Assembly (NCBI GenBank): GCA_009760855.2
Contig: WPIO01000150.1
Location: 329,501 to 393,500 of the forward strand
Reading direction: 5' to 3'
DNA length: 64,000 nucleotides
From: Cristatella mucedo
Taxonomy: Eukaryota > Bryozoa > Phylactolaemata > Cristatellidae
The position numbers and the translations under genes are program-made. The notes below the pieces were generated by a model. The model was not told the DNA's origin. It was given only the letters and a program-made list of their open reading frames with translations, and did no database searches. Shown piece by piece: positions 1 through 14,300 of this stretch (the first letter of the stretch is position 1; each line of letters begins with the position of its first letter).

Positions 1-80
1 AAAGCATTTATTTAAATAAATATTTAATTAATTGCAATTACTTTTTACTCTTATATAGACACATTAACCTAAACAACTCT

Positions 81-259
81 TAGTAGATATAAAATGAAGG
101 GTATGGAGAATAGGGTCTCGATGATGACGACAGCCATTAAACAAATTGGACGAAGATAATAATCGAACGAAGTGAGATTATTATATGAGAACGATTTGTT
201 TAATTTTTGACGTCATCGATCGAGCCCTAGGCTGCATGCCATTCATTTCATATCTACTA
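81..259. mobile_element. MITE-like foldback element
   Basis: Two imperfect inverted arms of about 80 bp face each other around a short AT-rich centre near 165-180. The ends are TAGTAGATAT (81-90) and its complement (250-259). The arms share AAATGAA, AGGG-TCGATGATGACG and TTAAACAAAT. No ORF is inside. The structure fits a non-autonomous DNA transposon; I could not identify a clear target-site duplication. Confidence 0.6.
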
Positions 260-341
260 GGCGAGCACAGCATGCAGCAGGCTTAACCAGCACACAGGAT
301 GGGGGCGTTCGTCCCGAGCGTATCGAGCCAAGCTCGATCTA

Positions 342-1260
<919 letters not shown>

Positions 1261-1269
1261 GGGGTACAT

Positions 1270-2430
1270 TCTTACTTACGGTGATTCAGATGAGCAACCG
1301 GTGTGGTTCATACAGCACCTTACCATTGTATTCAATCCGTATCGTACCGAGAATCGGGTCATTGGCCAATTCAGTCACCTGTAGAGTCCCAAAAGGGTCC
1401 ATAATTGACCCTTTGCTTTGCTCTATTTATAATAATTATTTTTTTATTAGGGATGAGGGTGAAAATAAGGATATATCACTTTTATGCTGCTAGTTTTTGC
1501 TCTACTGTTTTGTCGTTTAAATAATCGGTACCTTCTGAAGTGACTGATTGACTAAATACTTGATTTTTATATTTTGATCCCGTATGTTTGCCAATCTCCC
1601 TAAAATTTATACGACATGAAGACGGAACTGCAATTTAATGGATGCTCGAAGCCTACGGCTGGACTAGATGGCTTTGCTCTTCGAATTGGCTGTGCTGTCG
1701 TTGGTAGACCGGCTAGTGCTCTATACTTTGGTAACGGCTTCGATAACTATTTAAATTTTTGAAGCTGCTTCAACCGCTAGCTATGACGTCCAATCTACAT
1801 CTTAGGTTGATATTTATGTTTTAATGTCGCTTTCGCAAAATTTAAACTACGTCTGTGGTTCTGTGGCGGCTAGGTTACTGCAATTGCCTTATGGCTGGGC
1901 TGCCGAAAAAGTGTCACTGGGCCGCTGTAGTTAGTGTTGGGTAAGGCTAAATTTCTAGATTAAAAATTCTAAAGGTTTTACAATGTGTCTTCTTTGATGA
2001 ACAAGTGTGTATTTTCGCCCTTTGATTGTCGGACACAGAGCAAACTTCATACGCTGACTCTCAAGGTTGCTACGGCTTAGCTCCAACATACCTAACTAAA
2101 CTTCTGCACCAGTTTCAGCCACTTCGTGCTTGCAAGGTCTATTTGGACAATAAGTTGGCTTTTGTATTCATCAGCTGTCAAAATCACTAGCAGCAGAAGC
2201 TTTTTCTCTAAAATTCCCAGGCTCTTAGTTAACTTTCACAATAGATACGCAAAGACATCGCCTCTCCTGCAGCTAACTGTGGCAGTTCCTTTCCAGCCAT
2301 CCTGAATAAGATCAACTGCTCTCCGCACTCAGCTATGCTTCTCACTTTGCCCTTGTCAAGTATCATCAAGTCTGTTGGCCAGTGAATTGGCATCGACAGT
2401 TCCTTAGTCTAGGAGTGACCAATAAAAGAA
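1270..2430 (+). mobile_element. Degenerate LINE (L2/CR1-like) remnant
   Basis: Broken reading frames keep reverse-transcriptase pieces: VTCRVPKGSIIDPLLCSIY near 1375-1430 (family motif PQGSVLGPLLFSIY), then KTELQFNGCSKP near 1620 and a C-terminal LAPTYLTKLLHQF-like piece near 2080-2115. A parallel remnant at 29,040-30,290 sits at the same place beside copy 2, so the insertion predates the block duplication. Confidence 0.65.
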
Positions 2431-2573
2431 ATTCCTGAGTAACACCTAGATAAGTATTCTTCTTTTCATAAGTAACAGGTGGAGATTCATAATCTGTTGA
2501 GAAATTAACGAGTTATAGGCACTTTACAGATACTGTAAAAAAATATGATCAGATGCCTTGTGGCATGTTACCT

Positions 2574-2579
2574 TTTATT
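2574..2579 (-). promoter_or_regulatory. Candidate poly(A) signal of copy 1
   Basis: An AATAAA hexamer on the minus strand, about 300 nt after the TAG of exon 9. It is the nearest canonical hexamer I found. No transcript evidence supports it. Confidence 0.35.
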
Positions 2580-2882
2580 TCAAATTTTGACATTGTAACA
2601 TTAACATCATAGCGAGAGTGTTCCGTATTGCAAAAACATTTGACTAATTTCGTACTCAAAAGTATCTGTATAGATCCCTGCAGTTCCGTTATGCAAATCT
2701 CCATGGTCGGCATCTACTCAGAAATAATTCTCAGCAAAATAAAATATCTAAACCACACTTACACACCATGAAGACAGTAATGCCCATTCGGAGGCTTTCT
2801 TAAAAATAAAATTAGCTGGCTTAGTCTGAGCACAGCACTTTCTATATAGAAGACTCTTAAACAAACCTTGGTTCATATCTGT

Positions 2883-3973
2883 CTATGGGACCGTGGCAAT
2901 AGGTATTCCAGGATTTCCATCTACAGCCGTAGTAGTATTACTAGCAGAATTTACGTTGAAGCCTAATGCGATGCCATAGCCACGATAATCGCTGCAACCT
3001 TCGACAATGCAGCAAAACGTGACACTCAAGTCAGGATGAGTGACCTTGGTGCGGTTTGTGTTACTAATGCTAAATATAGCTCCGTAAATATTTCTGTAGT
3101 TTACATCGTTACCTGGAGCATTTATCTTGCTCCACGGTTTTACTAGAGCATTCTGAGTGGCAGGCCGTTGGTTGTTTATCATAATTCCTCTATAATCTGC
3201 TCCGGAAAAAATGAGCCGCATGAAGGTAAACGTAAATGGTTTGTTTTCTGGTAACATTAGGGGCGGGAAAAAATCATAATAATTGCCGTAGGCAGAAATA
3301 GGGGGCACGAAAATAAACGAGCCGTCATTGAGTTTGCTGATTCTTTGAATTGGACTTTCCGTGATCTCTACCATCATAATTGGATTGTTGCATGCAAGGA
3401 AGAAATTACTATCAGCATTCACGTAGAACTCTGACCAGAAACCGTTGTTAGGACTAAGAATAACTGGTCGGCTTATTAGCTGACTACTTGACATAGTTTC
3501 ATGTAGCAAGCAAGTGGTGTCATTGCTTCCTGCAATCTTAAATATTTCCTCGCTGTAATTGTATCCGAAGTTGGCTCTGGGCAAGGGTACGATAGCATAC
3601 GAGTATCCCCACGTGTCGACACTGCTACATTCCATTGTGAGGAGATCTACCGAGTAGCCAACAGAAGTTTGCAGTTGTAAGTGAGGATTACTTTCACTAG
3701 GGTCTACGTAATCACTCGGGTTGCCGCTATAAACATGAATTGGCTTGTTCGAGGTTATCGTAGTCCCTGAAAGATCGTGTAATCTTGAGACGACTTGATA
3801 TGTTTGCCAAGCATCCAGGAGAACTTGAAACTTGGTATTGGCTGCTGAATTGATGACATCCTCGACGGCTGTGAGTAGACGTATTGAAATATTGGTCTGG
3901 TTTTCAATGGCAACAATGGAAAACTGGCTGGGGTGGGATTCTGGCTTGTATGATATGACCACAAAGGTCTTAC
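2883..3973 (-). CDS. Copy 1 exon 9: IgGFc-binding-like core and C terminus
   Basis: This 1,091-nt terminal exon is open throughout (residues about 396-758). It starts GKTFVVISYKPESHPSQFSI. Family-typical pieces are 'F-x-I-V-A-I-E-N-Q-T' (residue 413 on), DLSGTTITSNKPIHVYSG (462-479), a 'W-G-Y-S-Y-A-I-V-P-L-P' segment, 'N-N-P-I-M-M-V' and 'V-P-P-I-S-A-Y'. At least six N-x-S/T sequons are visible, including NQT, NIS, NYS, NDT, NRT and NTT. The protein ends GNPGIPIATVP without an anchor. The domain usually sits near the N terminus of larger proteins; here it is C-terminal. Confidence 0.9.
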
Positions 3974-6900
3974 CTAAAAATTATTTGCGAGAAAGAAAAT
4001 GGTTATTTTGGATAACAACAATGTGTGCAAACTAATTCTTGCTATGTAACATTTTGTAGTTGAATAAGAAAAATCAAACTAATCTTACCAGCTACATTGT
4101 CGGGTAATGGAAGCCAGCCATCATCTTGTAGGTATTCTTGATTTAAGCAGTAGACGTTAAGAAGCTTCCTGTTCAATTCACGAATGCGAATACCATAGTT
4201 ACTTTTGCCAGTGCCTCTGATAACCAAGCAGGGATCCACCACAAACCTGGAAGATTTGGTAACTAGCTTCCACACGAGGTAGATATGGCCACAATTGGGT
4301 AGCTGCCATGCACGAGCACTAAATCCTCAGTGGTTTTATGAGCGTCCGTAGTTGGTTTCATGCTGCTCACCTGTGTACACTTCCGGATGGGATATTTGCT
4401 GTTCGATAGAAGCTGCAATTTTTTGTTCCCAGTGGTGCATCTACGGTTACTAGTCGGGTTACGTCATCGTCATATGCCGCCGAAACGTACACAGCTAGAT
4501 ACTGTAGAGCAGGAAGACCCCACGAAAGCATACCGTATTGTTCCACAAACATGATGGTATAGGTGTGGGATGACGTGTTTGGTAACCGGATGCACTTCCT
4601 TTCGGAGCTACCTAAGATTCCATTGATGCAAATGTCGTCGTTTTTTAAACATGGGTTACATTTGCATAAATGAGGTCCCACTAAAAAAAAGGCACGCACG
4701 TGTCGAGGAAGTTGGGATGAAACTACAGGGAGCCGGTCAAAAGAATGATGAGCTTATCAACGTGAGTGCTCGTACCGAGACTTCACGTAACTTCACGGAA
4801 CTTTGCTGTAGCAATAAACCTACCTGTTGAGCAGTTACCCTCCTGGAAATATTCAATGCACTTGGTAGTTGCTGAGAGGTAACCTGAATAGAAAATCCGA
4901 AAGTAAAATCAAGTTAAAACCTTATTTTCCAGGACTTGTAATCCTATTAGTGACTAAATTAGAATTAATAATAATAATAATAATAATTCACTTGATAAAG
5001 CGCCCTCAGAGAACTCAATCTCTCTCTACGCGCTTTGCATTTGCTGTAAAGTGAAACGCAAGTTAACATTCCAAAAACTGGCTAGTCCTGAATCTCTGTC
5101 AGCTAGCCTACTAGAACTCTTAAAATATAGTGGTACTAATTTCTACAAATGTTATTAAGGTGCTAGAAGTATGCAGTGAGAGTCGCATTGTTCGATAATC
5201 AGTGCATTAATAATTAAATAATGTTTACGAAAATAAGACCTTGAGTATGCATTATGTGAAAGTTGTACCGCCAAAGCTGTTCCAAATAATGCAGACAAAA
5301 CCGAGTAGCTTATTCCCGCCTACTTCACATTAGTAAAGTTAGTAACATGCTACTAAAAAAAAATTCTAGCGGATTACAAGTCTTCATAATTTTACCAGAA
5401 TGTAGATAAACGATGCCATAGGAATTTAGACGTTAGTTTTTTCATTCTCTGGTTCGCTACTGACGGCAGAATTATGCGTAATTTGCTCTTTCAAATACTA
5501 ACTAGAAATAATCTATAGGCGGCAGCAATACTTAGCAGTTTCTGCAGTGCGTGTTTTACTAAATGCAGCGAAGTATAAGAAATAAATGAACGGTTCCAAG
5601 CTCTTCAATGCATCTGCGAAATTACCTTAGCTGAGAATCACATGTGTTAATGATCGTTCCCTTTGCTCGTAGGCTCCTAAAGCTCAAACTAACTCATGAC
5701 TTGACCACGTTAAAAATTAACTAAAAATGCGTCAATTTATCGCAGCATTTAGTGAGTCCGTGCGATTCGTCCTTTACTTGCTTATGCATGCTGACACTGG
5801 GCATGCTGCCGCTAAGCACACTTGCATGCTGACCCTGTGCATGTACACCCTAACAATGTTATTCAAGTTGTTCATCAAGCATGATACCACCTACATTTGA
5901 TCGTGTTTCCTTTGCAAAAAATGTTGAGTTTCTAGAATGAGATTAATTTCTCTAAGGGTGCCATATCATATGTAATCTCATTATTATGATTAGTATTATT
6001 ATTTCAGGATGACAGGAAAAATAAATGCCAAATAATGTAGCTAGAGAGATCGTGAAAACAGTGCATACATTTTATGAAACGACTTTATCAGTAAATAAAC
6101 TGATTGCTTGATACATGCAGTGCTAACATTTTCCATCTAGGACGGACCATCTGGCATTTGGCTCTTCTGACTCGAGTCGCTCGAAACGAGCTGAAATCAC
6201 TTGGAGATAGTGCCACTTATTCTTAGGCTCCCGAAGCGTGAACCACGTATCCAAATGAGGTCGCAATCACCTGACTTTACAGTATTTGAAACAAAGCTAA
6301 AAAGTTTGCAGATCGCCTTAAGTAATTGCTCGGTCCTGGAGTGCCGTCCATGGTCTTTGTGTGCTAATGTATTACGATTCTGTCCTTTCAACTGCTTTGC
6401 ATAGGTGCATGTTGAAATTATGCCTGTTATCAATGAAAAATTGTATGCTCTGCATTGCTACTGGTTTAAACGCGAAAGTCCGTCACGCCGTAAGAATTCG
6501 TACTTGCATCACCTAGCAAGATGGGGCAAATCCGTCAAGCGGCAAGATGTAGCAGCTTTGTCTTCAGCGACGGCACTACTACGACATGATCTACTATGTC
6601 GGGCAGAGAGCTACTTGCTTTACCAGGAACTAAATGATTTTAATTACTCCAGAGCATTCTCAAAGTTTCAACAATTAAATTACTTTATCTCGGAGCCGTA
6701 CGTCATTGAATCGTTACTACGATTGGAAACATGAATCTAAAAGAAAAGAAAGAAATACCAGCTAAACTACTGAATCATAATTAAGTAGCTAATGAGTGCC
6801 CGTAATTTATAATATGTTTTCCATGCGATCGTTACAAACCGTCTCGACTTCTGCAACTCACTGCTTACTGGCCAACCAGCATTTGCGATCAGGCGATTGC

Positions 6901-9900
6901 AGCTGGAGTAAAACTCCTCAACAAGCCTTGTCTGTCGTGAGCGTCGCAGTTGCCACATTACACCACTTCTCGTCAACCTGCACTGGCTACCAGTCAAGCA
7001 ACGGATTGACTTCAAGGTTTTGTCGCTGACTTTTAGGTCACTTCATTCTTTGGCTCCAGCCTATCTCTCAGATCTACTCCCCCACAAGGCCAAGCATCTT
7101 ACCACCCGCTTTTTGGAATGCAACAGTCTACCAATGCCTCGTACAAACCTCAAATCCTTTGGAGACCGTGCATTTAGTTCGTATGCTCCCAAAGCCTGGA
7201 ACTCCCTCCCGACTTGCGTCAGAACATCACTGACTTGACCACATTAAAAAAGAACTTAAATAAACACCTTTTTAGGACAGCATGTAGTGGGTCCCTGTTA
7301 TTCGTTTTTCATGTGTTTATGCATGCTGACTCTGTGCATACTGCCACTAACCACATTTGCTTGCTGACCCTGTGCATGTCACCCCTAACCATGTTATTCA
7401 TGTTGTTTGTTTATCAAGCATGATATTACTCACAATTCAATTGCATTTACCTTTGCAGCAAATTTAAAGCGCCTAGAAGAAGAGATTGAGTTCTCTGAGG
7501 GCGCTTTATCAAGGGCATTATTATTATTATTATTAATATTATAACGTTGACATATAATAACGTTGACAATCAAATTATAATAATTAATAAGTTCATTGAA
7601 GAATTAACTTGCTGGCTCTTGGAGGTGTTCAATTGTACGTCTGCGTATTAATACAAATAGAAGGCGATGCAATTCATTTGCATTTCACCTCCAAGAATAG
7701 TTTTCACTTGTGCATAAAGGCAAGCTACCAAGAAAAGATTCTTGGAATCGGGCTAGTGTTAACTAGAAGAGAAGACCATGGGTAACAAGCATGAGCAACA
7801 GACGTAGGTGCAAAGTGCAAAGTGCATCAGAATGCATCGCTATATTTTCTCGATACTTTTTTAAAAGCACATAGATGAGAAAATAATCTCTTTGGGTTGT
7901 CATTTGGTTGCTCATGTGTTCACATGCTGTAATCGTTATCCCTAAGCCAATTGCATATTGCATTTGCGGCTAAGCGTAAAATATCTAGCCAGTGATTTCT
8001 TTGTATTGAGAGGGCCACTGAAAAATCGTAATACAGTTTTTAATATTGAAAATCTAGAGTAACCTTTTCTTACAAAAAACGCTGATATATTAAAAATGTC
8101 TTTACTTGTATTGAAATAAAATTTATAGCATATACGATGCTTTAAAAAGGTCGTCAATATTTATTAAATAAAAGCTGACACAGATTAAAACTTTTACAAT
8201 CAAAAGTACTCAGATTGGCTTTATAATTTAATGAAAGCTGTTATTGTTCCTAAAATTATGTGTTCTAAGATAACTGCAATGGTAATATAATTCGTTTGTA
8301 TAGTGACTGTGCTGAAGCATTTAGTCATGGGGGTATTGCAAGAATCATCAAACGTTATTTCCGGAATATCAAGTGCAAAGGTTGTTCATGCATGAGGGAT
8401 ATCCCGTCTTCACTTTTGTAACACACAAATTGGTAATTGTGATATTTTCAACTTTCGGTGAATACAACCCTTGCAAAACCACACTGCTGAGCTTGTATTT
8501 ATAGAATCAAAAAGACATAGACGGAGGATAGACCAGTCGGGTACCCGGTGAATTCATGGTTGCTCGAATAATACCTGTCCGCTGATCACCAGTGCTCTAA
8601 AGTCTCCTATTGACAGAACCTGGACATTTGCTGTGCAGTGCTGGTTATGTCTACGCAAGATTAGAGGCACTCAAAAAAACGATACTGCAATCAATGACTT
8701 AAAACCCTGGCAAATGATCATGCAAAATTGGCAGAGAGACTATCTAAATCTGCATTCACAATTAGGTCGATAAACATCGGAACCTTTGCTGGGTGAAGAG
8801 ATTGAAAGTAAAGCCCCCTACAATTAACTTTTATATTTGGAAACTTGAACGTTAGAACCCTGATGACCTGTCAGAATTTTTTTCATTGATATGAAAGGCA
8901 GTAGTAATACTAAGTGGAAGTTGGGCAGGCTCTCCTAGTCTAGAATCGCTTTCTTAATTAGTGTTCAGACCAAATTAATTTTGAAAAGGTCAGATTCAAT
9001 AGATTTAGCACAGGAATTATTTAAAAAGTTAGCTACGTGTGCTAGAGGAATATCTGCAATTCCCATAACAAGAATTAAGGGCCTGGATAGTAGAGGGCTA
9101 GGAAAACTATTCGAGCACGAAAGTAATTTCAGAGAGAGGCCAGCTGTGGCAGTCTCTAGAGCAGTCAGTAGGTGCTGCAAGGAAGTCATGGCGACGATTC
9201 GTTTAATCTTGTTTATCAATCATAAGAGTTTAGTAACGATACTGTTACGTTACCAATATAATTTCTAATAGTGTCTATGATGCGTGGTTAAATTTGCTTT
9301 CCTTCCATGTGCTCATCAGGCATGGAACTTACTATTGTCTGGCGTCACGACATCCTCTAACTTTACGAAATTTAAGCAAATGCTTAGAACACATCTTAGT
9401 AAAGCAGCAGCTACTAGGTTCACGATGCCCAACTAGGCTGGTGCACTTTTAGCTTGTCGGAGAAGAGCATCGGAGTGCTACCAAGATCTAGTAGCATGGC
9501 TTCATGAAAGAAAACGGTGGAATTTTGTATAGGATTGGAGTTTTAGCAGGACGCAGTAGCTCGTGTTCGAGATGTCGGGCTCTTAACGTAGGAAAGTAAG
9601 AATTGAGTAGATCATCTGGTAACTTAGTTCAGTCCTCTCAACAAAAATATATATTGGTACAGGGAGAAGGCAATGCGTTTTATTATATTTCCAATGATTA
9701 CTGAGCGGCCAGATACGAAGTTAAATAAAAGGCGTTTCCACTCCAGAAACGAAATAGCTTTACAATTAGCTAAGCAGCAGCCGATAGACATGCTCACAAC
9801 TCACAAATAGTACTAATACGATATTTCGCAAAATGTACTTAATTGTGGATGAAACAGATTTTAAACTGCTGAAGGAAATTGTGTGCATATGATATTTTCT

Positions 9901-11325
9901 GAGCTGAAGAGTCTAGCTGACTATGGGCTATTTTCAATGTTGGTAGACGAGGAGAAGACTTAAAACCTATTTGTGCACCTCAGTCAGGAATGACCTAAGG
10001 CAGGCCTATGCAGAGGCGGAAACTAAGTCTAATGCTATGGCTCAGGCTAATTCTAGATATTATAGGTCACCGGCACCCCCTAAAGAATCCGGAGATATCG
10101 CACCTCACCATTTGCAGACGTGGGTTGCATGGAATCTCTCTATCCCCTAATCTGCACTAGTGGCAGACTTTTCGTTGAATCATTGACAGTGATCGCTGTG
10201 TTGTTGGCACTGATAAAACGTTTGCAGGCCCAGGAAAATGGAGGAAAATGTGTCAGTAATATATTCAGCTAGCCCTAGCTTACCGTACTCCTCTATCTTG
10301 CTATCAAACACGAGAAATGCTAGTTACATCATTCCTCTGAATAACCTTTTTCAAACTGTAGCTGCTACAAAAGATAGTAGAGACAGCAGTCTCAGCGACC
10401 AGAAAACACCTTTGTCAGAGAAGCTTGACTTTTTGCCAGCAAATACCTAAGTAAATATCACGTTAAGCATTTCAAATCAAGCAAGTTTTGTGTCCCTTCA
10501 TTTATCACGAAGACGTGTGTTATCAAGCGTGATTAACCTAGAAGTTATGAAAAATAACCAGCAGACGCAAGATCTAACGTGGTTGCCAGTTTTGTGAAAG
10601 GCCTGATGCTGGACATCATCAGCTTAAATTGCTGGTGCTACCTATTTTAGTGAATTTGTCCAGACACTGCATTATTCATTATATTATGTAGAATAAAAAA
10701 GACGGTAATACTGGAATACACAACACCTAAGTCGTATTCAGCCATTTTGTTTGTAGAAATAAACCTGGTGATAAAGACACGTTTCAGGTGACTTCAGAGC
10801 CAAATCACGAAGCACGCCTGCCATTACGAATACACAAGATAATAATCTCTAATCTACAATTTGATTCTAAAGGTTATAGGAAGATTAATTAACAGATATT
10901 AACGCGTTCATTAGGACTTTGTAGCGTGCAAAGAAGCCAGCACTGCAAATAGACTCGATGCAAAACGAACAAAAAATGTATAGTCTCTGTTCGTAGAGCC
11001 GAGCTGCAATAGAAAAAATAGTGCTAAGAACCACAGGTATAACTCTACAGAAAGAAGTAACATGGAAATTTAGATAAAACCACATGGATTTGATGAAATG
11101 ACTTATTAGCAGGTTAGCTACAAAACAGAATCATGAAAAAATGATGTTCTCAAATTAAGAGTGTCGGATAATTTTCGAACACGCATAATTGAGTCCAATA
11201 GCGTGAGGGGCATATTTATAATTACTCCAATAAATAAGGGCTTCTTCATCATTCTCGTGGCTTTGATTTTATCTTTTAACGGTTAATCCTTTGAATAATT
11301 ACTATACATACGGCATAGAAATATA

Positions 11326-11360
<35 letters not shown>

Positions 11361-14300
11361 ACGTGTAGTGTGTTCGTGAACCCCCCCCCCCCAGTGTGTT
11401 GGCGTCTTTCAGTGGAAGCTCTCGACTGTGGTAGTTGTCAAATCAGACTAGCCAAGCAGTTACTCTGCCAGCCGGGTCTTGGACGGCGTACGCTCGTACT
11501 GCTGGATTCTGAGTCGGTACAACAACAGGACTGCGAAAGCCGACAGACCAACTAACACGTTTGTTCGCGCCTGCTGCGTCGTCTCGCTCCCCTAGAGTTT
11601 ACTTTGTTTAGGAACCTCCCTGTAGACTTGTTTGATTCCCCTGTTGTTGTTGGCGCATGCGTTACTATAAAGTGGATTAACCTGAGTGCCACTCGTCTTA
11701 CCCTAGCTCAGCGGCATGGCGAGCAGCAGCGTGGCCGGAGTATAGCCGGGTTCGGCTGGAACTAGCCTTTGACCCCAGGATCACGGCTACATATCTAACT
11801 GATTAGTCTTCGATATGAAAGTAACTTAGCGGCCACTGAAACCGTAACAATCTTGTATTCTAATGTATCTCCTTCGGTAAAAAAACAAAGCCATAAACAC
11901 TATGTGGGTGTTACGCAGGAGTGTTTTGGATAGTCGACTCCCAGTCTAGGCGGCTTTCAGTATGCAAACAGGCTTCATCTCAGGCAACAAAGAGAAACTG
12001 GGAAGCATAGCAGACTCAGGAGAGCATTTGAGGTAGTGGGGAGCAGCATGGAAGTAGCAGCTCATGACTGCTGAAAAGGATGAGCAATAGTCGGCAGCAG
12101 GAGTGTAGTTGTCCAGTAAGAACTTCGGAAGTGAGTTCCACAGTCAGGAATTTATGTTACCTGTGTAGTCAATAATGAGCTACTAGGAATATGGTGAGCA
12201 CTTAAAATTTCCCTGTGGCAGAGATCTCGCCTAAATGGCAGACTGTTTGGCCACTACAGCCGGTGCACTAGAACATGATTTATTTTATCGATATCATAGA
12301 TAATTCAAAACTCGTAGAAAATGCCTGCACAGCTAGCGATCACGTCCGATCCATGTGTAAGATTATGAAATCGTCAACTGTATTGTTTGGAAAAAAACTT
12401 GAATTGATCTTGGCCCTGAGTGAGCTGAAATAATGTAATTTCGTATTCACTGGGCTTCCAGTAAATTCGTCCAGCCTGAGCAGCTGGTGATGCCTATAGC
12501 TACAAGACTCATCAACAAATCCCAGAGGTCCAGATATTAATATCCATGCATGAGTAAGCTGCAAATGTTTTTTTTATCAAGAAATAATTGTGGTAAATCT
12601 CACACGGACATGCAAGAAAAGCGATCGCTGGACATTTTCCGAACTCGCTGAGTTTCTGGACAGGTTTTAGCCTCATCATACCCTAAGGTGGACGACAAAC
12701 TAGCAGCCCCACACGTTCTCTTGAGGGTCATTAGCAAGATAAACTTTTGGCGTCCATATCTGGACAATGCAAACTACTTAAGTCATCTTTGAACAAAGAT
12801 ATCTACACTCCTGCTGCCGAAATTGGAACTCATTTTAAGCTATTCCGAGTAGCTACATTAGTGGCATTCTCTTGTTAGAGGGATCTTCCGACTAGGCCAG
12901 GCTTTCCACTCTCCTATTTAAATGTAAGATCAAGTCAGCTGGCTAGCTTACATACATACACCTAAAGCCGCTTAGACGTTTAGAATGCTACACAGAATTC
13001 TAATGACTAGCACCTACTTTGTAGATATAATTTAATGTAACGTATCGCTGTCGGTAACTCCACGAAGCCATAAATACTATGTGGGTGTTGCCTGAAAGAG
13101 TTTTGAATAGCTCACTCGCAGCCTAAGTGGCTATCGGTATGCATTCGGTAGCCATCTGACTTCGTCTCATGCAACAAACTGAAAGTGGGAAGTTTAGCAG
13201 AGTCAGGAGAGCAGTTGAGGTAGTGAGTAGCATAGACGTAGCAGCTCGAGACTGCTAAAAAGGATGAGCCTTAGCCGGCAGCAGAAGCGTAGTTGTCGTG
13301 GCCTAAGAATTTTGTAAGAGTTCAAAAGTCTAGGACCTGCAGAGCTAAAGCTTCTGTCGCCAACGGTCTTTAAGCCGATGAATGGAACACCAAAATTAAT
13401 TGTCCACAGAAGAGCTGAGGGCCGAAGAAGCTGAAACTGGTGCAGCAGTTCAGCTAGGTACAAAGGAGCCAAGCTATGGCTGGCCTTTTGGGTCAGCTTA
13501 AGAACTTTGCTCTGTATCCGTTGCTCAACCAGCATCCATCCTAGCTCTTTAAGCAAAGGAGTCACGTGCTCAAACCTCTGGTACCTTAAGACTAGCTTTG
13601 CAGCCATATTCACAGTCAGCTGCAGTGGCCACGTTGCTTTCTTTGGTAACCCAGCCGAGAGGAAATTACAAAAAATCAAGCCGAGACAGAACTAAAGAGC
13701 TAGTTAAATTTTTGCAAGCCACTGTGGGAGACAGCTCCTAATCTTGGATAGGGATCGGACGTGATGGCTGGCTTCAGAAGCAGTCCTCTGAATAAAGCTT
13801 TTAAAATATAGGCGGCTGTCGAAAACGACACCTAAATTTCGAACATGTGGTGATGGTAGCTCAGCAGTATCACCTGATAGAAGAGCAAATATTTGTAATC
13901 CATCCACACGCTTAGGGTGTCCTATGAGCAGCAGTTTGGTTTTATCGTCATTTAGTTTAAAGAAATTTCCAACATCCAGGATCGAATGTCGGCAAGACAA
14001 CATTAAGTTTCTTAGTTGCTGCAGCAGATTCTGACGGTTTGAATGGCAAATACGGCTGAGTATCGCCAACATAAAAGTGATATCCTATTCCATGGGCCTG
14101 AAATACTTTTCCCAGTGGTTGAGTATAAATGGAGAATAGCAAGGGACCGCATATAGACCACTGAGGGATTCCACCGGTGACCAGTCTCGTGTGTGAGACA
14201 AGACCCACACGACACGGATTGAATACGATCAGAGGAGTACGATTTGAACCACGCCAGTGCTTCCTCTGAATGACCAATCTTTCTTCTTAATCGTTCAAAT

